From contig SKYA01000077.1 of the NCBI GenBank assembly GCA_007128135.1, positions 1 to 54,310 on the forward strand: 54,310 nt of DNA, in the 5' to 3' direction. This document shows, in pieces, positions 9,237-17,889 of the stretch. The notes beneath the pieces are model-generated. The model saw only the letters and a list, made by a program, of their open reading frames with translations, searched no databases and was not told the DNA's origin. This DNA comes from Paracoccaceae bacterium. GTDB taxonomy: Bacteria; Pseudomonadota; Alphaproteobacteria; Rhodobacterales; Rhodobacteraceae. Both the position numbers and the translations under genes were made by a program. The stretch's first letter is position 1; every line of letters starts with the position of its first letter.

Positions 9237-11455
9237 CCCGGCGCACCGGGCTCGAGGCCCGGACCGGACGTCTGGTCCTGTCGAGCGGGCTGGGCGTCAC
9301 ATTGGTGCTGGCGCTGCTGCATCTGTGGCAGCCCCTGCCGGTCGAGCGGTTGCGCGCGGTGATCTTCGACAGCTACCAGCGCGCGGCACCGCACAGCACG
9401 GACCCGACGACCCCGGTGGCACTGGTCCTGATTGACGAGGCGGCGCTGGCCGCGCACGGGCAATGGCCCTGGTCGCGACTGCTGCTGGCCGACCTGACGC
9501 ACCGGCTGGCCGATCTGGGCGCGGTCGCAGTCGGCTTTGACATCCTGTTCCCGGAACCCGACCGCTTTGCGCCCGACGCGCTGGCCCGTCTGGGACTGGT
9601 CGCGGACCCGTCCCTTGTGCCGGACCCCGACCTGGCGTTTGCCGCAGCCATGGCGCGGCTGCCCGTGGTGCTGGCCGTGGCCGGGGCACCCGGAGGGCGC
9701 GCGCCCGGCCTGCCCGCGCCCGCCCTGCCCGCGGGTGTGGCGCATACCGGGCAGCATCCGGGCGCCGCGCTGCTGCGCTTTGCGGCACTGGTGCAGCCTG
9801 TCGCGCCATTGCATGCGCAGGCCGCGGGGCTGGGGCTGATCAGCACTGCGCCCGGCCCGGACGGGGTGACACGCAGCCTGCCGATGGTCGCCTCGGTGGA
9901 CGAGGTGCTGGTGCCCGCTCTGGTGGCCGAGTTGCTGCGGGTGGCGCAAGGGGTCGGGGGGCACGTCCTGCGCACGTCCGAAGGGTCGGGCATGGTCTCG
10001 GGCGGGCGGGTGCAGGCCGTGGCCATGCGCACGGGGGCCGCCGAGATCCCCTTGCAGGGCGACGGGCAGATGCGCCTGAAGCCCGGCGGCGACGCGCTCT
10101 CGCGCGCGCTCTCGGTGGCGGATGTGCTGGCGGCGGCCCCGGATGATTCTGCCCTGAGCGAACACCTGACAGGGCGCATCGTTCTGGTTGGGGCCGGGGC
10201 GAGCGGGCTGATGGACATGGCCGTGACCTCGCTGGGCCAGACCGTACCCGGTGTCAGCCTGCATGCCGATGCGCTTGGCCAGATCATCGCGGGCGATTTC
10301 CTGACCCGGCCCGACTGGGCACCGGGGCTGGAACTGGCGGTGATCCTGCTGGCGGGGGGGATGCTGAGCCTGGTCATGCGCCGCAATCATGCCCGCGCCG
10401 GGCTGGTGGTCGGACTGGGGCTGCTCGCGGGGCTGATCGGGGGCAGTGTCTGGGCGTATTTCGCGCGCGGATTGATGCTGGACCCGGGCCTGCCCGCGCT
10501 GAGCGTGATTGCGGTCTATGTGCCGGGGCTGACGCTGGGGCATGTCGCGACCGAACGCGCGCGCCGCGCGGTCGAGGCGCGCTTTGCCGATTTCCTGCCG
10601 CCCGACCTGATCGCACGCATTGCTGCCGACCCCGAACGCGCGCTGACGCCCGGCGGGGCCGAGCGCGACCTGTCGGTGATCTTCGTGGACATGCGCAATT
10701 TCACCGGCGTGACCGAGAAGATGGCCCCGACCGAGGTGGTCGATCTGGTCAATGGTTTCCTGACATCCGTCACCGAGGCGCTGGTCAGCGAAGGCGCCAC
10801 CATCGACAAGTTCATGGGCGATGCGGTGATGGCCTTCTGGAATGCCCCGATCGAGGTGCCGGACCACGCCTTGCGCGCAGTTGCGGGCATTCGCGCGGTC
10901 GAACGTGCCGTGCAGCAGGGCAATGCGCGGCTGGCAGACGCGGGCGTGCCGCCGCTGGGCATCGGGATCGGGGTCAATACCGGGCGGTCCTTTGTCGGGC
11001 TGATGGGGTCGCGCTCGCGGCTGAATTACACCTGCATCGGCGATTCGGTGACGCTCGCGGCGCGGCTGGAGGGGTTGACGCGCCTTTACGGGGTGACGAA
11101 CTGCGTCGGGCCGGGGGCGCTGGCGCAGGGGCTGCCCGCGGGCATGATGACGATCGAGTTGGACCGCGTGGCCGTCAAGGGGCGGCGCGAGGCCGTGCCG
11201 GTGTTCACGGTGCAGGACGTTGCCGCCAGCGGGATAGGCGATTTCGCCGAAACGCTGGAGAGGGCGCGCCGCGCCTATCTGGCCTGCGACTGGGACCGGG
11301 CCGAGGCCGCGTTTCGCGCACTGGTCGGGGTAGAGACGCGCATTTGCGACACGTCAGTTCTTGCCGAAAGCTATCTGGGGCGAATCAGCGCCTATCGACA
11401 GTCCCCGCCCCCGCGCGACTGGGACGGGGTGTTCCGGGCAGTGCAGAAGCGGTGA
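9233..11455 (+). CDS. CHASE2-domain class III adenylate cyclase
   Basis: The 740-residue membrane protein has a TM helix near 20-35, an extracytoplasmic CHASE2 sensor to about 360, three TM helices at about 365-450 and a class III cyclase domain at about 480-640. Metal-binding Asp486 (VDMRNFT) and Asp530 (MGDAVM) are present. Lys526 and Asp604 are the pair that selects adenine, so ATP is the predicted substrate. Arg611 is kept, but the transition-state Asn that normally precedes it (GDxVN) is Thr607. A short helical tail follows. CHASE2 domains are thought to sense extracellular signals. The start overlaps the upstream CNB gene; the gene converges on fecR with 28 bases between. Confidence 0.9.
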   Translation: MTRRTGLEARTGRLVLSSGLGVTLVLALLHLWQPLPVERLRAVIFDSYQRAAPHSTDPTTPVALVLIDEAALAAHGQWPWSRLLLADLTHRLADLGAVAVGFDILFPEPDRFAPDALARLGLVADPSLVPDPDLAFAAAMARLPVVLAVAGAPGGRAPGLPAPALPAGVAHTGQHPGAALLRFAALVQPVAPLHAQAAGLGLISTAPGPDGVTRSLPMVASVDEVLVPALVAELLRVAQGVGGHVLRTSEGSGMVSGGRVQAVAMRTGAAEIPLQGDGQMRLKPGGDALSRALSVADVLAAAPDDSALSEHLTGRIVLVGAGASGLMDMAVTSLGQTVPGVSLHADALGQIIAGDFLTRPDWAPGLELAVILLAGGMLSLVMRRNHARAGLVVGLGLLAGLIGGSVWAYFARGLMLDPGLPALSVIAVYVPGLTLGHVATERARRAVEARFADFLPPDLIARIAADPERALTPGGAERDLSVIFVDMRNFTGVTEKMAPTEVVDLVNGFLTSVTEALVSEGATIDKFMGDAVMAFWNAPIEVPDHALRAVAGIRAVERAVQQGNARLADAGVPPLGIGIGVNTGRSFVGLMGSRSRLNYTCIGDSVTLAARLEGLTRLYGVTNCVGPGALAQGLPAGMMTIELDRVAVKGRREAVPVFTVQDVAASGIGDFAETLERARRAYLACDWDRAEAAFRALVGVETRICDTSVLAESYLGRISAYRQSPPPRDWDGVFRAVQKR

Positions 11456-11483
11456 GCCTGTGCGCAGACACTGCGTGTGCAGA

Positions 11484-12395
11484 TCAGAAACCGGAGCCGA
11501 AGCAATACCCAAATTCTTCGAACTCTTCGCAGTCGAACTCGTCGTTGTCCCCATTTTCTCCGTCGTCGCTGTCATGCCCGTTGCCATTGCCGGGCTGTGG
11601 CGGCGGGGGCGGGGGCGGCACGGTGCCGTCGGGGCCGCGCGGCGGGATCGGGCCGGTGCCCGGATCGAACGCCTCCTCGTCGCGTTCGCGCCCGCCACTG
11701 GAGAGCGGCTGCCGATCCGGCGGGGCCTGATCCGACAGCCCTATGCCCCCGGTGCTGCTGGCGATGCCCGGCTGTCCCGGCCCGTCGATCTGGCTGAGCA
11801 GAAAGGCCAGGAATTCCGGGTTGACCTGCCCCAGAAAACCCTGATCGCCCAGAACACCGCCCCGGCGCGAGGTGCAGCTCCGTGCCCCGCTGACAGTGAT
11901 GCACATCCGTTCGCCCGCGATCAGCACAGCGATGGTCTGCCCGCCCGCATAGCGCACCAGTGCCGAAGAGCCGCGAATGCCCAGCGTGGCGCTGGGGGTG
12001 CGGATCTCGGCCTCGGTGTTGCGGCTGCCCTGCCCGCCGATGAAACGCAGCGCGCCAGTGGTCAGGCTGAGCCCGACCTGCCCCTGCCGCCCTGCCGGGT
12101 CGAACACGAAACGGTCCAGCACCACCTGCGAACTGGGTGCGACGGTCAGGGTGGTCTGGTCCTGGAACAGCAACTGACTGCGGCCCGATGGCCCGGTGCG
12201 GATCGTGTCATTGGCCAGCACGCTGCTGCGCGGCTGCAGGCTGCGCTCGGCCTGTCCCGGTGCCGTGCCGAAGACCTGCGGCTGCATCGAGGCCACCACC
12301 CCGATCTGCTGCGCATTGGCGAAACTGAAGGGCAACAGCAGGCACAGCGTGCCCATTGCAAAGACCTTGCTGCGGAGGGTTGCCTTGGGCGTCAT
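11484..12395 (-). CDS. secreted FecR-domain protein
   Basis: The protein has 303 residues from ATG 12395, with GGAGG in the end of the upstream gene. A signal peptide covers about 1-28 (CLLLPFSFANAQ). A FecR domain follows at about 45-165 (NDTIRTGPSGRSQLLFQD, then TPSATLGIRGSSALV). The last third is low complexity: a proline run at about residue 270, Asp/Asn-rich stretches and a final acidic tail with two cysteines (DCEEFEEFGYCF). FecR domains sit in the periplasm; in the classical system they pass a signal to a sigma factor, but no sigma factor gene is here. The gene follows the beta-barrel gene with a 1-base gap and converges on the CHASE2 cyclase. Inference: a periplasmic partner of the CHASE2 sensor. 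Confidence 0.82.
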   Translation of the reverse strand: MTPKATLRSKVFAMGTLCLLLPFSFANAQQIGVVASMQPQVFGTAPGQAERSLQPRSSVLANDTIRTGPSGRSQLLFQDQTTLTVAPSSQVVLDRFVFDPAGRQGQVGLSLTTGALRFIGGQGSRNTEAEIRTPSATLGIRGSSALVRYAGGQTIAVLIAGERMCITVSGARSCTSRRGGVLGDQGFLGQVNPEFLAFLLSQIDGPGQPGIASSTGGIGLSDQAPPDRQPLSSGGRERDEEAFDPGTGPIPPRGPDGTVPPPPPPPQPGNGNGHDSDDGENGDNDEFDCEEFEEFGYCFGSGF

Positions 12396-12396
12396 C

Positions 12397-13608
12397 TCAG
12401 AACTCCCTCCCGATCTGCAAGGTGAAGACCGTGTTGCGCTGGTTGCGCGCCGCGATGTCGGAACTGCGCCGCTCTGCGCGAGCCGCCAGATCGACGAAGA
12501 CCTCGCGCGTGGCAAAGGCGCGCAGCCCGATGCCTGCGGCCTGGACCCGCTCGGTGCGCGGCGTGGTGCCGGTCTCGCGGATCCAGTCGGCCTGGACATG
12601 GGCGCTGGCCACCCATTTGCGCGGCAACTCGGCCACGCTGAACTCATGCGCCACATCCAGCCGGACACCATGCAGCGCGACCCGGGTGCCTGCTGCCCAT
12701 TCGCGTTCCACACGGGCAGCGGCGCGCAGCCTTGTATCCCGGCTCGGGCGGTGGGTCGCGCCCACGGACAGATGGGCGATGTTGCGCGAGGCGCCACGGC
12801 CCATGACGCGCCCGACCTTCAGATCGGCAAAGCTGGACAATTCGCGGCTATGGGTATTGGCATATTGCAGCCCGACAAGGCCCAGGCGCCGGGTCGCGCC
12901 GGTCGAATCGCGTTCCAGCCGCGCCTCGAGATAGGGGCGCAGGCGCACACCATAGGCCGTGTCGCCCAGGGTCAGCCACGGACCCGAGCGCAGCACGATG
13001 CGCTGCCGGTCATTCAGGGTCGCCGTGCCGCCAAGCACGGTCAAACCCAGATCCGTCTGCCAGTAATCACGATTGCGCCCGGCCAGATCGCTGCGCCAGG
13101 TAATCTGCGCCCGCCCGATGGCGCGGGTCTCGCCGCCAGAATGGATCGCGCCCGCCGCCACCTGCCCGCGCAGGCGTGCGGTGGATTGTCCGGTCCGGTT
13201 CTGGCCCTGATAGGCGGCCAGTTCGGCGGCCGTGGCCGGGTCGGCGGGGGTGACCAGCGCGAAATGGTAATCGGCAAGCTCCAGCGCGCCCAGCGCCTGA
13301 TAGGCGATGGCCAGTTCATAGCGGGCAGTCCCGTCGGTGGGGTCGAGTCGCAAGGCGCGCTCGAGCGTCGAGACCGCCGCCTCGTAATCGCGCAGGCGGA
13401 CCGACAGGCGCGCATAGTCCCGCATCAATGCGCGGTCATCGGGGGCGGCCAGCAGCCGTTCGAACACGGCGCTGCGCTGCGCCTCCAGCCCGGCAGTCTG
13501 GGCCATGGCAGGCGGCACGACAGCCAGGAACAAGGCGGCCATGACCAGGAGTGTCACGCAGCCACACGTCATGCGGGCCCTGAGGGAAAGCAGTCTTCGC
13601 ACGCGCAT
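12397..13608 (-). CDS. TPR plus outer-membrane beta-barrel protein
   Basis: The protein has 403 residues from ATG 13608; GGAGG is only 1 base away, so ATG 13572 is an alternative. A signal peptide (VVPPAMAQ) is followed by TPR-like helices at about 45-125 (YEAAVSTLERALRLDP, ARYELAIAYQALG). The remaining 270 residues alternate polar and hydrophobic residues in strand-sized blocks and end in phenylalanine (LQIGREF), the usual C-terminal signature of an outer-membrane barrel. The layout resembles surface lipoprotein assembly modulator (Slam-like) proteins, but I cannot confirm that family. It is co-transcribed with fecR (1-base gap). Confidence 0.7.
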   Translation of the reverse strand: MRVRRLLSLRARMTCGCVTLLVMAALFLAVVPPAMAQTAGLEAQRSAVFERLLAAPDDRALMRDYARLSVRLRDYEAAVSTLERALRLDPTDGTARYELAIAYQALGALELADYHFALVTPADPATAAELAAYQGQNRTGQSTARLRGQVAAGAIHSGGETRAIGRAQITWRSDLAGRNRDYWQTDLGLTVLGGTATLNDRQRIVLRSGPWLTLGDTAYGVRLRPYLEARLERDSTGATRRLGLVGLQYANTHSRELSSFADLKVGRVMGRGASRNIAHLSVGATHRPSRDTRLRAAARVEREWAAGTRVALHGVRLDVAHEFSVAELPRKWVASAHVQADWIRETGTTPRTERVQAAGIGLRAFATREVFVDLAARAERRSSDIAARNQRNTVFTLQIGREF

Positions 13609-13682
13609 TCCTCCGTGAAACGGTCTTTTCGGACGGGATCGACACCCGCCGGGCAATCCGGACAAGTCAATGCGCCCAGAGT

Positions 13683-13698
13683 CCTGCCATGCGGCAGG
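13683..13698. promoter_or_regulatory. perfect inverted repeat in a divergent promoter region
   Basis: CCTGCC, loop ATGC, GGCAGG form a 6-bp stem between the divergently transcribed TPR/barrel gene and the DUF3307 gene. No T-tract follows, so an operator is as likely as a terminator. Confidence 0.25.
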
Positions 13699-13823
13699 CA
13701 AATCAACTGAAAAAACAGATGCGTTGTGCGAATGACACGCAGGCGTTGCACCGGGGCCGCATGGGCTGGACATGCGCCGCGAAACCGCATCACATGCTGC
13801 TGCTCCGTATCAAGGCAGTTGCC

Positions 13824-14210
13824 ATGACCGTGACCCTGCCCGTCTTCCTGATTGCCCTGGCCGTGTTCCAGATCAAGCATCTGGTGGCGGATTTCCTGCT
13901 TCAGACCCCCTACATGTTCCGCAACAAGGGAACCTACGGGCACCCGGGCGGGCTGGCGCATGCGGGTCTGCATGGCGTGCTGAGCCTGCCCGCACTATGG
14001 GTGCTGGGGGCGGGTCCGGCTGCGGCCCTGATGCTGGTACTGGCCGAGATGGTGGCGCACTACCATATCGACTGGGCAAAGGAACAACTCGGGCGCAGGC
14101 TCGGCACGACACCGGAGCAGGCGCGCTTCTGGCATCTGCTGGGCGCCGATCAGTTCCTGCACCAGATGACCTATCTCGCATTGCTGATGGCCGCAGTCAC
14201 GCTGGGCTGA
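13824..14210 (+). CDS. DUF3307 membrane protein
   Basis: The small membrane protein has 128 residues from ATG 13824 (AAGG upstream). The start MTVTLPVFLIALAVFQIKHL matches the beginning of DUF3307 proteins, with the conserved QIKHLVADFLLQ followed by HAGLHG and an E-x8-DWAKE pattern. Three to four hydrophobic stretches are visible. The family has no established function; in some genomes it is encoded next to SatD-type or phage-related genes, which is not the case here. ATG 13797 would add nine residues. Confidence 0.8.
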   Translation: MTVTLPVFLIALAVFQIKHLVADFLLQTPYMFRNKGTYGHPGGLAHAGLHGVLSLPALWVLGAGPAAALMLVLAEMVAHYHIDWAKEQLGRRLGTTPEQARFWHLLGADQFLHQMTYLALLMAAVTLG

Positions 14211-14468
14211 GCGCGCGCGCGGGCTCATATCCGCAGTCCCGGACTGGCCCGGACTGGCCCGCAATGCCGGCGGCCCAACGGTGGCGCTGGCACCGAGGCG
14301 TGGCCGACCTGCCCGCAACCTGGCCCCGACACCTGCCAAAGCCCCGCCAGGTGGCCCGCCTGCACCAAGGCGCGGGGACGGTGGCGGCCAGATGCTCCGC
14401 GGCGCCCCTGGCATCCTGCCCGCCTTGCCTTTCCGAGCGCACGCGCGTAGCTCTTGCCCATGCGTGCG

Positions 14469-15968
14469 ATGACCGAGCCCACCCCCTTTCCGCCATGCCC
14501 TGCACCTTTCAACATGGCGCGCCATGTTTTGCAGGCAGGCAGCACGACCCCTGACCGGATCGCGCTGCAGATCCTGCGCGCGGGCGGGGCCGAGCGGTGG
14601 TCCTTTGCGCGGCTGATCGCGGCCGTACGCGGCACCGGGACAGGGCTGTTGCAGGCCGGGCTCGCGCCCGGCGACCGGGTGCTGATGCGGCTGGGAAACA
14701 CGGTCGATTTCCCGGTGGCCTATCTGGGCGCGCTGGCTGCAGGGCTGGTGCCGGTGCCAAGCTCGACACAGCTGACCCGGCCCGAGATCACCCGCATCGC
14801 CCATGAGATCTCGCCCGCGCTGGTGCTGGCCGCGGATGGCGCTGCGCTGCCGGAGCATCCCGCCCCGGTGCTGGCGCAGGACGCGCTTCATGCGATGCAG
14901 GACCTGCCCGCCTGCGACTGGCATATGGGCAGCCCTGACCGGCCGGGCTACATCATCTACACCTCGGGCAGCGGCGGGCAGCCGCGCGCCGTGGTCCATG
15001 CCCATCGCGCGATCTGGGCGCGGCGCATGATGTGGGACGGCTGGTACGAACTGACGCCGGAGGACCGCATGCTGCATGCGGGCGCCTTCAACTGGACCTA
15101 TACGCTGGGCACCGGGCTGATGGACCCCTGGGCGATCGGCGCGACCGCGCTCATCCCCGAACCCGGCGCACCACTGGGGCTGATGCTGCGGCGCTTTGAT
15201 GCGACGATCTTCGCCGCCGTGCCGGGGGTCTATCGCCAGCTCACGAAGGACGGGCGCCATCTGGACCTGCCGCACCTGCGCCATGGACTGTCGGCGGGCG
15301 AGAAGCTGCCCGAGGTGACGCGCGAAGCATGGCGCGCGGCGACGGGACGCGAAATCTACGAGGCGCTGGGCATGTCCGAGTGTTCGACCTATGTTTCCGG
15401 TTCTCCGGGGCGCCCGGCTGCGCCGGGCGCTGCCGGATTCGCGCAGCAGGGACGGCGCGTCGCCGTGCTGGACGCGCAGGGCCAACCCGTGGCGCGCGGG
15501 CAAGAGGGAATGCTGGCCATCCATCGCAGCGATCCGGGGCTGATGCTGGGCTATCTCGGCCCCGGGGGGCCCGAGCTTCCGCTGCGGGGCGCCTGGTTCG
15601 AGACCGGCGATTGCGTCCGGATGGGCGCGGACGGGGCCATCACCTATGTCGGGCGGACCGATGACATGATGAATGCCGGGGGCTTCCGGGTCTCGCCGCT
15701 GGAGGTCGAGCGCGCGCTGGCACAGCACCCCGATATCCACGAGATCGCCTGCACCGAGGTCAGCCTGCGCGAAGGGGTGAGCGTCATCGCCGCCTTCTAC
15801 ACCGCCGATGCGCCGATCGAGGAGGCGGCACTGATGGCATTTGCCGCCGAGCAGCTTGCGCGCTACAAGCAGCCGCGCCTCTACCGGCATTGCGCCAGCC
15901 TGCCGCGCTCGGCCAATGGCAAGCTGTCGCGCCGTGCCCTGCGCACAGATTTCGAGGCAGCGGCATGA
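14469..15968 (+). CDS. class I adenylate-forming enzyme (acyl/aryl-CoA ligase type)
   Basis: The 499-residue protein activates a carboxylic acid as acyl-AMP, probably followed by CoA transfer. The phosphate loop reads YTSGSGGQPR (canonical TSGSTGxPK), the A5-like motif is YEALGMSE, the A7 region is WFETGDCV, and the C-terminal catalytic lysine is in SANGKLSR. Overall it is closest to benzoate-CoA ligase-like enzymes, but substrate residues cannot be judged by eye. Alternative starts are ATG 14460 and TTG 14454. The stop overlaps the following gene (ATGA), and a DsbA-like protein and an exporter follow in the same unit. Confidence 0.82.
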   Translation: MTEPTPFPPCPAPFNMARHVLQAGSTTPDRIALQILRAGGAERWSFARLIAAVRGTGTGLLQAGLAPGDRVLMRLGNTVDFPVAYLGALAAGLVPVPSSTQLTRPEITRIAHEISPALVLAADGAALPEHPAPVLAQDALHAMQDLPACDWHMGSPDRPGYIIYTSGSGGQPRAVVHAHRAIWARRMMWDGWYELTPEDRMLHAGAFNWTYTLGTGLMDPWAIGATALIPEPGAPLGLMLRRFDATIFAAVPGVYRQLTKDGRHLDLPHLRHGLSAGEKLPEVTREAWRAATGREIYEALGMSECSTYVSGSPGRPAAPGAAGFAQQGRRVAVLDAQGQPVARGQEGMLAIHRSDPGLMLGYLGPGGPELPLRGAWFETGDCVRMGADGAITYVGRTDDMMNAGGFRVSPLEVERALAQHPDIHEIACTEVSLREGVSVIAAFYTADAPIEEAALMAFAAEQLARYKQPRLYRHCASLPRSANGKLSRRALRTDFEAAA

Positions 15969-16603
15969 TCCGGCTCGACATCTGGTCCGACCCGATCTGC
16001 CCCTGGTGCCTCATCGGCAAGGCGCAGCTTGACCGCGCGCTGGAATCGCGCCCCGCGCATCCCTTCGCGATTCACTGGCAGCCCTTTCAGCTGAACCCCG
16101 ACATGCCCCCCGAGGGCATGGCGCGCGACGCGTATCTCGCGCTGAAATTCGGTGATGCGCAGGGGGTGCTCGATGCCTATCGCCCTGTTGTCGAGGCCGC
16201 CGAGGCAGCGGGGGTGACACTCGATCTGCCCGCGATCACCCGCACACCCGATACGCTGAACGCGCATCGGCTGATCCACTGGGCCGGGCTGGAGGGGCGG
16301 CAGAACGCCATGGTGGCGGCTCTGTTTCGCGCCTATTTCCGGCAGGGGCGCGATATCGGCGATCTGGAGACACTGGCCGAGATTGCCGAAGGCATCGGGA
16401 TGGACCGCGCCATGACCGCGCGGCTGCTGGCCAGCGACGCCGATCGCGACACGATCCTAGAGCGCGCATGCGCAGCGCGGGCGCGTGGCATGCAGGGCGT
16501 GCCCTGCTTCATCCTTGACGGGCAGCATGTCCTGACCGGGGCGCAGCCGGCGGAACTCTGGCAACAGGTCATCGATGCGCTGACGCAGGTTGGCGGCGCA
16601 TGA
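15965..16603 (+). CDS. DsbA-family (FrnE-type) oxidoreductase
   Basis: The 212-residue protein has a thioredoxin fold with a helical insertion and no signal peptide, so it is cytoplasmic. The active-site CPWC is at Cys12-Cys15, and the cis-Pro loop is GVPCFIL. FrnE-like proteins are 2-hydroxychromene isomerase relatives with disulfide-exchange activity. ATG 15965 overlaps the ligase stop and its own stop overlaps the exporter start. A single translationally coupled unit is therefore likely. Confidence 0.88.
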   Translation: MIRLDIWSDPICPWCLIGKAQLDRALESRPAHPFAIHWQPFQLNPDMPPEGMARDAYLALKFGDAQGVLDAYRPVVEAAEAAGVTLDLPAITRTPDTLNAHRLIHWAGLEGRQNAMVAALFRAYFRQGRDIGDLETLAEIAEGIGMDRAMTARLLASDADRDTILERACAARARGMQGVPCFILDGQHVLTGAQPAELWQQVIDALTQVGGA

Positions 16604-17823
16604 GCCGCTGGCGCCCGACGCGCGCGCTGCGCTTTGGCGAATTCGTGGCGCTGATGGCGCTGCTGTCCTCGACCGTGGCCTTTTCCATCGACGCCATGCT
16701 GCCGGCCCTGCCCACGATCGGGCAGGAACTCTCGCCCGGCAACCCGGCACGCGGGCAACTGATCATCACCAGCTTCGTCTTTGGCCTGGGCATCGGCACC
16801 CTGGTCTGCGGGCCGGTTTCGGATGCCTACGGGCGCAAATCGGTGCTGCTGGCGGGGCTCGCGCTCTATCTGCTGGGGGCGCTGATGGCGGTCTGGGCGC
16901 CCACGATCGAGGCGTTGCTGGCCGCGCGGTTCCTGCAGGGGCTGGGCGCCTCGGCGCCGCGCGTGGTCGCCACGGCGATGGTGCGCGACCTCTATGCCGG
17001 GCGCAACATGGCGCGCGTGACCTCCATCATCATGACGGTTTTCGTGCTGGTCCCGGCACTCGCCCCCTCGATGGGGGCGGCCATCATCTGGCTGTCGGAC
17101 TGGCGCATGGTGTTTCTGAGCTTCGTCGTTTTCGGGTTGGTCTCGGGCCTGTGGCTGATGCTGCGCCAGCCCGAATCGCTACCCCCCGAACGGCGCCGCC
17201 CGCTGCATCTGCGCAGCCTTGGCCGCGCGCTGGTCGAGATCGTGACCAACCCGGCGGTCATGGTCTATGTGCTGGCACTGACCTTTGCCTTCGCGCCGCT
17301 TTTCGCGTGGCTGTCGAACCTGCCGATGATCTTCGACGATGTCTACGGGCGTGCCGGCACCTTCCATTTCTGGTTCGCGGCAACCGCCCTGGTCGCGGGC
17401 ACGGCAGCCATTGCGAATGCGAAGCTGGTGCTCAAGCTGGGCATGAAGAAGATCGCCACCTGGGCCTTTGCCTGGCAGGCCGGTGTCTCGGCCCTGTTTC
17501 TGGGACTGATGCAGATGGGCCTGCCCGCGCCCTGGGATTTCGCGCTGTTCTTCGCCTTCATGTGCACGGCCTTCTTCTCGATCGGGATGACCTTCGGAAA
17601 TCTCAACGCGCTGGCCCTGCAACCGCTGGGCCACATGGCCGGGATCGGGGCCTCGGTGGTGATGTCGCTCTCGACAGTGGGTTCGGTGCTGATAGCCGTG
17701 CCGATCTCGCTGGCCTATGATGGCACGCCGATGCCGCTGATCCTCGGGATGATCCTCTGCGCCGGAATGGCGCTGCTGCTGATGCTGCTTGCACGCAGAG
17801 TTGCGCAGGACGAGGCCGCGTGA
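16600..17823 (+). CDS. MFS drug exporter, Bcr/CflA type
   Basis: The 407-residue protein has twelve predicted TM helices. The start region LMALLSSTVAFSIDAMLPALP and the loop 2-3 motif GPVSDAYGRKSVLL are typical of Bcr/CflA proton-driven multidrug efflux proteins; RFLQGLGASAPRVV is the usual helix-5 motif. It is the last gene of the ligase/DsbA unit (ATGA overlap at 16600). The context suggests export of a small product of that unit, but no substrate can be named. Confidence 0.9.
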   Translation: MSRWRPTRALRFGEFVALMALLSSTVAFSIDAMLPALPTIGQELSPGNPARGQLIITSFVFGLGIGTLVCGPVSDAYGRKSVLLAGLALYLLGALMAVWAPTIEALLAARFLQGLGASAPRVVATAMVRDLYAGRNMARVTSIIMTVFVLVPALAPSMGAAIIWLSDWRMVFLSFVVFGLVSGLWLMLRQPESLPPERRRPLHLRSLGRALVEIVTNPAVMVYVLALTFAFAPLFAWLSNLPMIFDDVYGRAGTFHFWFAATALVAGTAAIANAKLVLKLGMKKIATWAFAWQAGVSALFLGLMQMGLPAPWDFALFFAFMCTAFFSIGMTFGNLNALALQPLGHMAGIGASVVMSLSTVGSVLIAVPISLAYDGTPMPLILGMILCAGMALLLMLLARRVAQDEAA

Positions 17824-17889
17824 TTAACTGCCCCGTCGGCGGCACACGGCCGGAATTCACCGCAAACAGCTTTCAAGCGAGGTCGCTCC

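Noticed and set aside
9149-10867. A 572-codon minus-strand frame over the cyclase
   Set aside because: The cyclase on the plus strand is certain, and the shadow matches no family.
14211-14468. Possible RNA gene in the 258-base gap before the ligase gene
   Set aside because: No tRNA cloverleaf, terminator or promoter pattern could be found; only a short direct repeat GGACTGGCCC x2.
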